Of a stretch of 64,000 nucleotides of DNA, positions 17,778-26,164 are shown one piece after another (position 1 is the stretch's first letter; each line of letters starts with the position of its first letter). Below the pieces are notes generated by a model. That model did not search any database, was not told the origin of the DNA, and saw only the letters and a program-made list of their open reading frames with translations. Origin of the DNA: Gammaproteobacteria bacterium (GTDB lineage: Bacteria > Pseudomonadota > Gammaproteobacteria > Pseudomonadales > Pseudomonadaceae); NCBI GenBank assembly GCA_018826895.1, contig JAHJYA010000045.1, positions 1 through 64,000 of the forward strand, given 5' to 3'. A program made the position numbers and the translations under genes.

Positions 17778-18948
17778 GGGCGCGCCAGCTCTTCAGCCCA
17801 CGGGCGATGCGCTCGACCGCCTGCTCCAGGCGCGGCAGGTCCTGGGTGTAGGCGAAACGGACATGGTGCGCAGCCTGGTAGCGACCGAAATCCAGGCCTG
17901 GGGTGAAGGCCACATGCTCGGTTTCCAGAAAGTGCTGGCAGAAGCTAAAGGCATCGCCACCAAAGGCGCTGATGTCTGCATATAAATAGAAGGCGCCTTC
18001 CGGCTCCACTGCAATGCCAAAACCAAGCGCGCGCAATGCTGGCAGGAGGTAGTCACGGCGCGCGGCGAAGGCATGTCGACGCTGTTCGAGAATTTCCAGG
18101 GTCGCGGGCTCGAAGCAGGCCAGTGCGGCGTGCTGGGCCATGCTCGGCGCGCTGATGTAGAGATTTTGCGCGAGCTTCTCCAGATCGGCCACCGCCGCCT
18201 GCGGTGCCACCAGCCAGCCGAGGCGCCAACCGGTCATGCCGAAATACTTGGAAAAACTATTGAGCACGAAGGCGTCGTCATCCACCTCCAACACACTGGC
18301 GGCGTCGCAGCCATAAGTTAGGCCGTGGTATATCTCATCGACCACCAAGTGCCCGCCTCGGGCCTTGAGCGCCTGGGACAGCCCAGCCAACTGCTCGCGG
18401 CTGAGCAGCGTACCGGTCGGGTTGGCCGGTGAGGCGACCAGGGCGCCGACGCTGTCGCTATCCCAATGCCGCTCGATCAGCTCGGGGGTGAGTTGGTAAC
18501 GCGCCTCGGGGCCAACCGGCACCAGTTGCGCCGCGCCCTCGACCAAGCGCAGAAAGTGCCGGTTGCACGGGTAACCCGGATCGGCCAGCAACCAGTGCTT
18601 GCCCGGATCGACCAGCAGGCTGGTGGCCAATAACAATGAACCCGAGCCACCGGGGGTGATCAGAATGCGCTCGGCATCAACCTGCACGCCGTAACGCTGG
18701 GCGTAAAACCCGGCAATGGCTTCACGCAGGGCGGGCAAACCACGGGCCGCGGTATAGCGCGTATGGCCAGCCGCCAGGGCAGCCTGGCCAGCGGCAATGA
18801 TAGGCGCGGCGGTGGTGAAATCCGGCTCGCCGATCTCCAGGTGAATCACATCATGCCCATCGGCCTGCAACTGATTGGCGCGGGCCAACAAGGCCATGAC
18901 GTGGAACGGCTCGATGGCGCGACTGCGGGCACTGTAGGTCGTGGGCAT
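17767..18948 (-). CDS. PLP-dependent class I/II aminotransferase
   Basis: A 393-residue fold-type I aminotransferase. The PLP lysine is in [15 protein letters not shown] (about residue 235), with the GEPDF motif at about 42-46 and [11 protein letters not shown]. The C-terminal Arg region is present. The amino donor and acceptor cannot be decided; aspartate or alanine aminotransferase-like activity is likely. Divergent from dksA, with the same neighbour order as in P. aeruginosa. Confidence 0.88.
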   Translation of the reverse strand: MPTTYSARSRAIEPFHVMALLARANQLQADGHDVIHLEIGEPDFTTAAPIIAAGQAALAAGHTRYTAARGLPALREAIAGFYAQRYGVQVDAERILITPGGSGSLLLATSLLVDPGKHWLLADPGYPCNRHFLRLVEGAAQLVPVGPEARYQLTPELIERHWDSDSVGALVASPANPTGTLLSREQLAGLSQALKARGGHLVVDEIYHGLTYGCDAASVLEVDDDAFVLNSFSKYFGMTGWRLGWLVAPQAAVADLEKLAQNLYISAPSMAQHAALACFEPATLEILEQRRHAFAARRDYLLPALRALGFGIAVEPEGAFYLYADISAFGGDAFSFCQHFLETEHVAFTPGLDFGRYQAAHHVRFAYTQDLPRLEQAVERIARGLKSWRAREI

Positions 18949-19143
18949 GAAAGGGCCTTGAAATGGGTCGAGTCGCGGATTCTACCCAAGGCCTGGGGGA
19001 AACGGCAGCAACCTCGACAACCGGGAGTGGCGCGGCAGGTGTTGTTCTGGTAAGTTCGCCCGCTTGCAGCCGCAGGGCCGAGTATTAACGGCAAGGGATA
19101 GTATCCTGCGCAGTGGATTAGAGAGAGTGAGAGGCGGTCATCC

Positions 19144-19587
19144 ATGCCCACCAAAGCAAAAGCAACTAGCAGCCAACTGACTCGTGGTTTCGAGCCCTAT
19201 AAAGAAACAAAGGGCGAGGAATACATGGGTGAGCCGATGCGCGCCCACTTCACCGGCATCCTCAATAAGTGGAAGCTGGAACTGATGCAGGAAGTCGACC
19301 GTACCGTGCACCACATGCAGGACGAGGCAGCCAACTTCCCCGATCCAGCTGATCGCGCCAGCCAGGAAGAGGAATTCAGCCTCGAACTGCGCGCCCGCGA
19401 CCGTGAACGCAAGTTGATCAAGAAAATCGACGAAACCCTGCAACTGATCGAAGACAACGATTACGGCTGGTGCGACTCCTGTGGTGTAGAGATCGGCATT
19501 CGCCGCCTCGAAGCCCGCCCGACCGCAACCCTGTGCATCGACTGCAAGACCCTGGCGGAAATCAAGGAAAAGCAGATCGGTTCCTGA
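19144..19587 (+). CDS. dksA: RNA polymerase-binding transcription factor DksA
   Basis: A 147-residue DksA. The coiled coil spans about residues 35-105 with acidic tip residues in [11 protein letters not shown], followed by the four-Cys zinc finger [12 protein letters not shown] and CIDCKT. DksA enters the RNA polymerase secondary channel and, with ppGpp, represses rRNA and activates amino acid genes. The cysteines are intact, so this is the zinc-type paralogue. A terminator follows. Confidence 0.97.
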   Translation: MPTKAKATSSQLTRGFEPYKETKGEEYMGEPMRAHFTGILNKWKLELMQEVDRTVHHMQDEAANFPDPADRASQEEEFSLELRARDRERKLIKKIDETLQLIEDNDYGWCDSCGVEIGIRRLEARPTATLCIDCKTLAEIKEKQIGS

Positions 19588-19630
19588 TTGGCCGTGCAGT
19601 ACATCGCGCCAGGCTTCGGCCTGACGACCC

Positions 19631-19660
19631 ACAAGGGGTGCTTCGGCACCCCTTGTTGTT
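19631..19660 (+). terminator. Intrinsic terminator after dksA
   Basis: AAGGGGTGC-TTCG-GCACCCCTT, a 9-bp stem with a stable TTCG loop, followed by GTTGTTT. It lies 45 bp after the dksA stop and 18 bp before gluQ. Confidence 0.85.
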
Positions 19661-19678
19661 TCTATCTAAGGTGTGCCC

Positions 19679-20566
19679 ATGAACCGTCCGCCCTACATCG
19701 GCCGCTTCGCCCCCACACCCAGCGGCTATTTGCATTTTGGCTCGCTGGTCGCCGCACTCGCCTCCTACCTCGACGCCCGCGCCGTGGGCGGCCGCTGGCT
19801 GGTGCGCATGGAAGACCTTGACCCGCCCCGCGAAGTGCCGGGCGCCCAGGCGGCGATCCTGCAGACCCTTGAAGCCTATGGCTTCGAGTGGGACGCCGAG
19901 GTGGTCTGCCAGAGCCAGCGCACCGACGTCTACGCCGACGTGCTGCAGCGCTGGCTCGAACAGGGCCTGGCCTATGCCTGCACCTGTTCACGCAAGCAGC
20001 TCGAAGGCAGCAATGGCCTTTACCCCGGCACCTGCCGTGAGCAGCACCACAGCTTGAGCGATGCCGCGATTCGCCTGCGTGTGCCGGCGCTGCGCTATGG
20101 GTTCGAAGACCGCGTGCAGGGAACCTTTGCGCAAGACCTGGCCCGTGACGTGGGCGATTTCGTGATTCGCCGCCGCGATGGCCTGCATGCCTACCAGCTC
20201 GCCGTGGTGCTGGACGACGCCTGGCAGGGCATCACCGATGTGGTGCGCGGCGCCGACCTGCTCGATTCCACGCCACGACAACTCTATCTGCAGGAGCTGC
20301 TTGGCCTACCCCAGCCACGCTACCTGCACGTACCACTGTTAACCCAGCCCGACGGCCACAAGCTGGGCAAGACCTATCGCTCACCAGCGCTCCCAGCCGA
20401 GCAGGCCAGCGCCCTGCTACTGCGCGCCTTGCGCGCACTGGGCCAGGACAGTGATGCGCACCTCGCCCAGGCGCGCCCCGCTGAGGTGCTGGCCTGGGCG
20501 ACAACACGCTGGGACGCCAGCCGTATTCCACGCAGCGCCAACCTGGCCGAAGCCAGCCTGGATTAG
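19679..20566 (+). CDS. gluQ: Glutamyl-Q tRNA(Asp) synthetase
   Basis: A 295-residue truncated glutamyl-tRNA synthetase that attaches Glu to queuosine in tRNA-Asp. Catalytic signatures are RFAPTPSGYLHFGSL (HIGH region) and HKLGKTYR (KMSKS region); the zinc site has CTCSRKQLE and PGTCREQ. The anticodon-binding domain of GltX is absent, as expected. Start ATG at 19679 chosen over GTG at 19673 because AAGG lies seven bases before it. Its stop codon TAG is the first triplet of a dispersed repeat. Confidence 0.94.
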   Translation: MNRPPYIGRFAPTPSGYLHFGSLVAALASYLDARAVGGRWLVRMEDLDPPREVPGAQAAILQTLEAYGFEWDAEVVCQSQRTDVYADVLQRWLEQGLAYACTCSRKQLEGSNGLYPGTCREQHHSLSDAAIRLRVPALRYGFEDRVQGTFAQDLARDVGDFVIRRRDGLHAYQLAVVLDDAWQGITDVVRGADLLDSTPRQLYLQELLGLPQPRYLHVPLLTQPDGHKLGKTYRSPALPAEQASALLLRALRALGQDSDAHLAQARPAEVLAWATTRWDASRIPRSANLAEASLD

Positions 20567-20587
20567 AGTCTGTCCCCGTTTCGTCGC
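20564..20587 (+). repeat. Single end of the dispersed GTTTCGTCGC repeat
   Basis: TAGAGTCTGTCCCCGTTTCG followed by TCGC matches the ends of the element at 10734-11025 with two differences in the conserved core and flank. The inverted partner is not present nearby. It begins exactly at the gluQ stop codon. Confidence 0.65.
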
Positions 20588-20661
20588 ACACGAACCAAAC
20601 GAGAGAAGGCCCTCGGTCTGCTATCCTGCGCGCCTCTTTTATCCGCACCACAGGACACGCC

Positions 20662-21189
20662 ATGAAAGCCCAACTCCACGAACTGATCAGCAAAATTAGC
20701 TCGGGCTGCATGGCCGAAGACGAGATTGCCCGCATCGCCGACGAAGCCGCCCAGGCCTATGCCGACCCGGCAGTGTTCCTGGGGGCCAACCCGGACATCA
20801 ACTACGACGACAGCTTCCCTATCCCCCTGGGTGAATGGGTGGTGGTCGGCAGCCTGCCGGAGACCGTGCTGTTCCAAGCCGACAGCTATGAAGCCTTGTT
20901 CCAGCAAATCACCGAATCCTTCGGCCCAGAGGTCAGCTTCGTGCTCAAGGCCAAGCAACTGGCCAAGACCGATGCGCTCAAGGCGCTCAACCGTATTCAG
21001 GTGCAGCTCTCCAGCCTCTCGCCGGAAACCAGCGGCTATGTCCTGGTGGACTTCAGCGAACCGCTGGACGACGAACTCCAGGCTGTATTGGTGTACACCA
21101 GCGACCTGCCACGGGTGCTGGAGTTGGCCGTAGAAATCGGCCTATACGCCGCACCTGCCTATGAGTCGCTCAAAGCCGCCCAGGAATAA
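20662..21189 (+). CDS. Conserved hypothetical protein
   Basis: A 175-residue acidic soluble protein with no signal peptide or membrane helix and no domain I recognise. It contains a hydrophobic strand pattern (FPIPLGEWVVVGSLPETVLF; YVLVDFSEPLDDELQAVLVY) suggesting an alpha/beta fold. Coding is supported by a ribosome site (AGGA) before the ATG and by codon usage like its neighbours. It is 18 bp upstream of the cupin gene, so the two are probably one operon. Confidence 0.7.
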   Translation: MKAQLHELISKISSGCMAEDEIARIADEAAQAYADPAVFLGANPDINYDDSFPIPLGEWVVVGSLPETVLFQADSYEALFQQITESFGPEVSFVLKAKQLAKTDALKALNRIQVQLSSLSPETSGYVLVDFSEPLDDELQAVLVYTSDLPRVLELAVEIGLYAAPAYESLKAAQE

Positions 21190-21207
21190 AACTGAACGGG
21201 AGGCCCC

Positions 21208-21882
21208 ATGCGCCTGAACGCCGATTTCAGCCAACCGGTGGTGATCCGCCCCGGCGACAGCCCTTGGCTGGCCTCCCCCATGGCCGGGGTCGAACGCTGC
21301 CTGCTCGACCGCATTGGCGACGAGGTGGCCCGCGCCACCTCCCTGGTGCGCTATGCGCCCGGATCACACTTCAGCGAGCACCAGCACCCCGGTGGGGAGG
21401 AATACCTGGTGCTGGAGGGTGTATTTTCCGACGCCCGTGGCGATTACCCGGCCGGCACCTACGTGCGCAACCCGATTGGCAGCGCCCATGCGCCATTCAG
21501 CGAGGCTGGTTGCACGATTTTCGTCAAACTCTACCAATTCGCCCCTGATGACTGCAGCCCAGCGGTCATCGACACCGCCCGCGCCCAGTGGACGCTAGGT
21601 TCGACTCTGGGGCTTGATGTCTTGCCCCTGCATCAGCACGGCTATGAGCAGGTCAGCCTGCTGCGCTGTGCGCCTGGCAGTCATTTCACCCAGCCAGGGA
21701 ATGGTCGCGGTGAAGAAATTCTAGTGCTCGAGGGCTGCTTTCAGGACGACCATGGTAACTACCCAGCAGGCACCTGGATGCGTATCCCGCAGCGTATAGC
21801 ACGCCGCTGCTACAGCGAGAGCGGCTGCCTGATCTGGATGAAAACCGGACACCTGCCAATGATTTCGGGAGCTGCCAGCTGA
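21208..21882 (+). CDS. Two-domain cupin (ChrR-like)
   Basis: A 224-residue protein made of two ChrR-type cupin domains. The first (about 35-115) has metal-binding residues in FSEHQHPGGEEYLVLEG; the second (about 140-215) has the same frame, FTQPGNGRGEEILVLEG, but lacks the His pair, so only the first should bind metal. No N-terminal zinc anti-sigma domain is present, so it is not a full ChrR. Catalytic or sensory role unknown. Strong ribosome site GGGAGG. Confidence 0.8.
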   Translation: MRLNADFSQPVVIRPGDSPWLASPMAGVERCLLDRIGDEVARATSLVRYAPGSHFSEHQHPGGEEYLVLEGVFSDARGDYPAGTYVRNPIGSAHAPFSEAGCTIFVKLYQFAPDDCSPAVIDTARAQWTLGSTLGLDVLPLHQHGYEQVSLLRCAPGSHFTQPGNGRGEEILVLEGCFQDDHGNYPAGTWMRIPQRIARRCYSESGCLIWMKTGHLPMISGAAS

Positions 21883-22055
21883 GCGGTCGCCTGGCAACGT
21901 TCTGCGTACCGTACTATCGTGGCACCTAGCCAGTGCGGGTGCATACGCGATCTGCCCGTTGCAGTGCCATGGATGAAGGCCACTCCCCCAAGTACCTTTA
22001 CGGACGTGCCCAGTTAGGCGAACCGTAAGCCAGTAAGGCATTTCAGGAGACGCCG

Positions 22056-23255
22056 ATGCTCAACCCTACCCCGCACGAGCAACTCGAGGCGGCACTGGGC
22101 GAGCGCCAGTACCGTTTGCGCTTTCCCGATGATCTGGAGAAGCGCTTCGAGGCCGATACTGGCGACCAGCGCTCGCAGATGCTGTTTATATCAGGCGTGA
22201 TTTGCCTGCTGATTTACGACTCTTTTCTTATCGCCGACTACCTGCTGCGCCCCACTCAACTCTGGAGCATTGCCGCTTTACGCCTTGGCCTGGTCAGTGG
22301 ATTCGGCCTGCTGGCCCTGCTATGGGTTCGCCGCGGGCTGCCTTGTTTCTATCGGGAGGGCAGTCTGGCGCTGATTATTGTGCTGGGCATGGCCACTTCG
22401 GGGCTGATCTTTTCGTTCTCGCCGCTGCCCATTGCGATGTTCGACCCCTTCTCCTTCTGCCTGATTCTGCTAGCCGGCAATATCGTCGTGGCCCTGCGTT
22501 TCAAATTCGCGCTGCTCTCCACCCTGGCCTGCCTGCTGATCATGGCGCTGTATATCGTGCCCAATACACTGATACCGCTGGAAGCCAAGACTTTTGCGCT
22601 GTTGGTTACCCTGGGTACGGCAGTTTTCACCTTATTCGCCAACTATCGCCTCGAAGTCAGCGAGCGCAACAACTACCTGCTGCTGTTGCGCGAGCGCCTG
22701 CGCGCCAGCCTGATGCACGAAAGCAATCAGGTACTGACGCATATATCGCAAACGGACTCGCTCACCCAATTGCCTAACCGACGCCGCTTCGACGAGGTGT
22801 ATCAGCGTCTCTGGCAAGAGGCAGCACAGCGAGCGCGGCACATTGGTGTGCTGATGATCGATATCGATCACTTCAAACGCTACAACGACCATTACGGCCA
22901 TCAGCAGGGTGATATCTGCCTGGCCACCGTAGCCGCCGCCATAGAGTCCCAGCGCCGCGCCCAGGATCTGGTCGCGCGCCTGGGCGGAGAGGAATTCGCT
23001 GTACTGCTTACCGATACCGACCTGGACACCGCCGTGCAGATCGCCGAGCGCATCCGCAGCGCCATTGAGGTCCTGGGACTAGAGCATGGTGCATCCGGCG
23101 AGCGGACAATGGTGACAGTGAGCATTGGCGTGGCGCTGACGGTACCAACGCCCCAGACCACCCCGGCCTGGCTGATGCGCCAGGCTGATGAAGCGCTCTA
23201 TGCGGCCAAAGGCAGTGGCCGTAATTGCGTGCAGATAGCGGCCAGTTCAGGCTGA
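22056..23255 (+). CDS. Membrane diguanylate cyclase (GGDEF)
   Basis: A 399-residue protein. Residues 1-210 hold about six hydrophobic segments, an unassigned MASE-like sensor. The GGDEF domain begins near 225 (SQTDSLTQLPNRRRFDE) with active site LGGEEFAVLL and an RAQD inhibitory site five residues before it. It should make c-di-GMP from two GTP and be product-inhibited. The signal sensed is unknown. Convergent with the lipase gene, only five bases apart. Confidence 0.9.
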   Translation: MLNPTPHEQLEAALGERQYRLRFPDDLEKRFEADTGDQRSQMLFISGVICLLIYDSFLIADYLLRPTQLWSIAALRLGLVSGFGLLALLWVRRGLPCFYREGSLALIIVLGMATSGLIFSFSPLPIAMFDPFSFCLILLAGNIVVALRFKFALLSTLACLLIMALYIVPNTLIPLEAKTFALLVTLGTAVFTLFANYRLEVSERNNYLLLLRERLRASLMHESNQVLTHISQTDSLTQLPNRRRFDEVYQRLWQEAAQRARHIGVLMIDIDHFKRYNDHYGHQQGDICLATVAAAIESQRRAQDLVARLGGEEFAVLLTDTDLDTAVQIAERIRSAIEVLGLEHGASGERTMVTVSIGVALTVPTPQTTPAWLMRQADEALYAAKGSGRNCVQIAASSG

Positions 23256-23260
23256 ACCGG

Positions 23261-24148
23261 TCAGAGGCCTGCCTCGTATAGCCGCCGCGCATGGGCGACA
23301 AACAGCCCGACCGGATCAGCGCCTTTACCGACCAGACCGAAACTCTGGTTGACGATATCGAAGTGATCCAGCGGAAAATCGTCGCCAATCACCGTGCCCA
23401 GGTGTGAGCTATAGCGACCAACCATGCCGTCGCACTGCCCCGCTTCGCGCTGAAAAGTGCGGGCGAATAACCGACACGCCCGGTTGGGGCCGTCGAAGCG
23501 GTTGCCGCCGCGGTCGGTGAGCCCTGGTTGCAAGGTGCCGGACCAGGAGTAGTAGCGCACACCATTGACCTCGGCCGGTCCTTCACCGCCCCAGGTCTCG
23601 GGCAAGCCCTGGGGAAAACGTGCGTTGAACGCCGCCACCCCTTCGCTGGTCAGCGAGCCCTCGGCGGCCGCCACATCCACTGGCAACCGCGGCCCACGAT
23701 AGCCGGTTTCCAACCAACCCATGCAGCGCGCCAGCACACACAATAACGCACCCAATAGGCGACCGCGCCAACTGTCGAGCGGCGCTTTACGGGCGAGAAA
23801 ATCCGCCAGTTCCGAGCCATGATTGGGCCCGGCCACCGAGGTTACCGAGGCCACCCAATCGGGGCGCAGAGCCGCGGCGTAGCGCGCCGTCAATGCGCCC
23901 TGGCTATGGCCGATCAGATGCACCCGCGGTGCGCCCGTTTCGCGCATGACTTCGGCAATGCGCTCAAGCAACTGTTCGCCGCGCACCTCCGTGGCGTTAA
24001 TTGGCGAAACCAGCACAGCCCGCACTTGTGCGCCTTCGCGGCGCAGCGCGCGAATGATGCCGTACCAGTAGGAATACCCTAGCAACCGGACAAAGCCGAG
24101 CAGACCGGGAACCAGGATCAACGGATAACGCGGAGTTGCCGGGCGATG
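23261..24148 (-). CDS. Triacylglycerol lipase/esterase, alpha/beta hydrolase
   Basis: A protein of about 295 residues resembling Pseudomonas family I lipases. It has the oxyanion segment LILVPGLLGF, the nucleophile elbow LIGHSQGALTARY and a C-terminal DHFDIVNQ around the catalytic His. With the start at 24148 (AGGGA upstream) there is no signal peptide; the longer frame to 24217 does not add one. No lif foldase gene is adjacent. It may be an intracellular esterase; substrate chain length cannot be inferred. Confidence 0.78.
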   Translation of the reverse strand, partial: HRPATPRYPLILVPGLLGFVRLLGYSYWYGIIRALRREGAQVRAVLVSPINATEVRGEQLLERIAEVMRETGAPRVHLIGHSQGALTARYAAALRPDWVASVTSVAGPNHGSELADFLARKAPLDSWRGRLLGALLCVLARCMGWLETGYRGPRLPVDVAAAEGSLTSEGVAAFNARFPQGLPETWGGEGPAEVNGVRYYSWSGTLQPGLTDRGGNRFDGPNRACRLFARTFQREAGQCDGMVGRYSSHLGTVIGDDFPLDHFDIVNQSFGLVGKGADPVGLFVAHARRLYEAGL

Positions 24149-24301
24149 CATAGAAGCGTCCCTGTCATAAAGGAGGTGGGCGAAAGGCAGCGGCATGTCC
24201 TGTATCAGGACGGTCAATGGACACTATCAGAACGCTCAACTTCTTATATTTCACACAGCCCCTAGCATAGGCCTCCTGAACCACCCTGTGAGGACTTCAT
24301 C

Positions 24302-24445
24302 ATGAAACGCGCACTTGCACTCAGCCTGATGCTCAGCCTGCTTGCGCCCTATGCTCTGGCCATGCCCAGCCGCCAGCCCCTACCCCTGCTCGGTGAAGTC
24401 ATCGACTCCCAGGTGAGCAGCGAGGCACTGCCCTCAGCCCAGTGA
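24302..24445 (+). CDS. Small secreted protein, 47 residues
   Basis: A short frame starting MKRALALSLMLSLLAPYALA, a textbook Sec signal peptide with cleavage after ALA, leaving a 27-residue mature peptide with Pro and acidic residues and no Cys. A GAGGA ribosome site lies about six bases before the ATG. Its last 12 bases overlap the convergent AEC gene. No family recognised. Signal and ribosome site support a real gene; expression is unknown. Confidence 0.6.
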   Translation: MKRALALSLMLSLLAPYALAMPSRQPLPLLGEVIDSQVSSEALPSAQ

Positions 24446-25330
24446 GAGCATCCATAGCGGCAGCGTCAACGCCGCCAGCACGGTGGACAGAAACACTGCC
24501 GAACTGACCTGCCGAGTGTCTTCAGGCGTCTTGGCGAACGCCAGAATGTTTACCCCGCTCGGGCAGGCCGCCAGCAGCACCAGCACCATCCGCGCCGAGT
24601 CGTTGAGGCCGGGCAGCCAGGCGCTGAACCACCATACCAGCGCCGGGAACAGCACCAGTTTGGCCAGCGTCACGCCCAGCGCGGTAGGGCTGGGGCGCAG
24701 GCGATAGCGCGATAGGCTGACGCCCAGCACGATCAGCGCACAGGGCAGCGCGGCCTGGGACAGCCAGGTGATCATCCGCCACAGCGGCTCCGGCACATTC
24801 AGGCCGGACAGGTTGAGCAGCGCGCCCAGGGCCAGACCAATGATCATCGGGTTGGCCAGGTTCTTCAGCAGCGCCAGCCCGTTGACCCGCTCCCGCCCAC
24901 CAAAGGCGGCGTACAGGCTGTGCAGGGAAAACAGCGTCAGGCTGTGAAATACCAGAATGGCGAACACATACACCAGCCCCTGGGGCCCCATCAGGCTGGT
25001 GACCAGAGGAATGCCCACCAGCACGTTGTTGGAAAATGCCGCCGTCAGCCCCAGCGGGGTCGCCTGGCCGCGCTGCAGATGCACCACTAGGTTGACCGAG
25101 GCAAACACCAGCAGCACCGGCACGAAATAGGCTACCAACAACAAGGGCGACAGCCCTTCACCGAGCGGGGCCTTGGCGATGCCGGCAAACAACAGGGTCG
25201 GCATAAACAGCTTGAAGGTAATGGCCGCCAGCCCAGCGGCCGACTCACCGCTCAACGCGTTGCGCCAACCCAGCAGGTAGCCCAGCACTATCAACGCGAA
25301 AATCGGCAGAATCGCCTGGATAACCACCAT
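24434..25330 (-). CDS. AEC family transporter
   Basis: A 298-residue membrane protein of the auxin efflux carrier family, about ten helices in two halves (FALIVLGYLLGWRN near the start; FSNNVLVGIPLVTSLMG; ACPSGVNILAFAK in the second half). Bacterial members carry malate, malonate or other organic acids; the substrate here is unknown. The frame is open to 25408, but residues before 25330 run into the dispersed repeat; the ATG at 25330 has AAGGAG eleven bases before it. Confidence 0.87.
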   Translation of the reverse strand: MVVIQAILPIFALIVLGYLLGWRNALSGESAAGLAAITFKLFMPTLLFAGIAKAPLGEGLSPLLLVAYFVPVLLVFASVNLVVHLQRGQATPLGLTAAFSNNVLVGIPLVTSLMGPQGLVYVFAILVFHSLTLFSLHSLYAAFGGRERVNGLALLKNLANPMIIGLALGALLNLSGLNVPEPLWRMITWLSQAALPCALIVLGVSLSRYRLRPSPTALGVTLAKLVLFPALVWWFSAWLPGLNDSARMVLVLLAACPSGVNILAFAKTPEDTRQVSSAVFLSTVLAALTLPLWMLSLG

Positions 25331-25350
25331 CAGCCGCCATGCTCCTTGAC

Positions 25351-25382
25351 TAGGGTCTGTTCCCGTTTCGTTCGCGGCCGCG
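25351..25382 (+). repeat. Single end of the dispersed GTTTCGTCGC repeat
   Basis: TAGGGTCTGTTCCCGTTTCG followed by TTCGCGGCCGCG matches the right end of the element at 10734-11025 (read on the other strand) over about 32 bases with one inserted T. The inward sequence then diverges. It lies in the divergent gap between the AEC and osmE genes; the remaining 180 bp is GC-rich with no feature I can name. Confidence 0.7.
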
Positions 25383-25560
25383 CCGCGGCCCCTATGCCAA
25401 CGCACCAAATCGTCTGCAAGGCGCGCTCTTTAGGGGGCGCCAGGATAAACCGCGGCGCAACGGCCACGCGACCGTTAGCGCGGAAAAATAAGCGCAACTT
25501 TCGCCCGCGCGCCGGGCTCCAAGGTTTATCCCTCCCCACGTGCAAGAAAAGGAAGCCTCC

Positions 25561-25914
25561 ATGTACAAGCAATCACTGGGTGTCGTCTGTGTGCTGGCCA
25601 CCCTGGCTGGCTGTGCGGGCAAACCGGAAAACCCGATCGACTACCTGACCTACCGCAATGAACCGCTGGTCAAACAGATCGAACTGGACATGAGCAAGGC
25701 CCGCGTCAGCGAACTGGCTGGCCCATCTTCCAGCGAAATGCGCCGCACCCTGCTGCCGGGTACCTGCAACAACTACGTCCTTAACAAGGATGGTCATCAG
25801 CAGCCGTATTACGTCAGCTTCAACTCGGCAGACCGGGTCGATGGCAAAGGCTTCATGACCTGCGAGCAGATGGAAATCAACGCCCGCGAACGGGCTCGCG
25901 GTAACGGCCTGTAA
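25561..25914 (+). CDS. osmE: Osmotically inducible lipoprotein OsmE-like
   Basis: A 117-residue lipoprotein with lipobox LAGC (Cys at about residue 18) and a SmpA/OmlA-like fold: DMSKARVSELAGPSSSE is the typical repeat of the family. Length equals E. coli OsmE. Probably anchored to the outer membrane and induced by osmotic or stationary stress; regulation is not visible. ATG at 25561 preferred over the upstream in-frame start because the signal then begins properly (MYKQSLGVVCVL). Confidence 0.85.
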   Translation: MYKQSLGVVCVLATLAGCAGKPENPIDYLTYRNEPLVKQIELDMSKARVSELAGPSSSEMRRTLLPGTCNNYVLNKDGHQQPYYVSFNSADRVDGKGFMTCEQMEINARERARGNGL

Positions 25915-25932
25915 GCCGCACTGCGCACAAGC

Positions 25933-25960
25933 AAACGCCGCACCCCAGGGTGCGGCGTTT
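25933..25960 (+). terminator. Intrinsic terminator after osmE
   Basis: AAACGCCGCACC-CCAG-GGTGCGGCGTTT, a perfect 12-bp stem ending in a T run, 18 bp after the osmE stop. Confidence 0.88.
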
Positions 25961-25974
25961 TGCATTGCGGGGTG

Positions 25975-26163
25975 AACAGGCCGTTGAAAAACGTAGGCGA
26001 GGCAGCCAGCGCAATACCGATGGCGGCCCCACAAAAACAGGCGAAAAACGGACTGGGCTCGCACTCGAGGTTACGAGTTGTAAATGAGCATTTTGAGACG
26101 CCGCGTCCCGGCCTGTTTTTAACGCAGCGATGGCAACGTAGGTAGTTTTTCAACAGCCTGTTA
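25975..26163. mobile_element. MITE-like element with 19-bp inverted ends
   Basis: The left end AACAGGCCGTTGAAAAAC and the complement of the right end AACAGGCTGTTGAAAAAC match at 17 of 18 bases. The 189 bp between carry no transposase, only short open frames. The CAGGCYGTTGAAAAA ends resemble insertion sequence termini, so it looks like a non-autonomous mobile element. It abuts the stop codon of desB. Confidence 0.65.
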
Positions 26164-26164
26164 A

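Noticed and set aside
25346..25648. Plus-strand 100-codon frame before osmE
   Set aside because: It runs through the dispersed repeat and a different frame of osmE; the lipoprotein frame is the real one.
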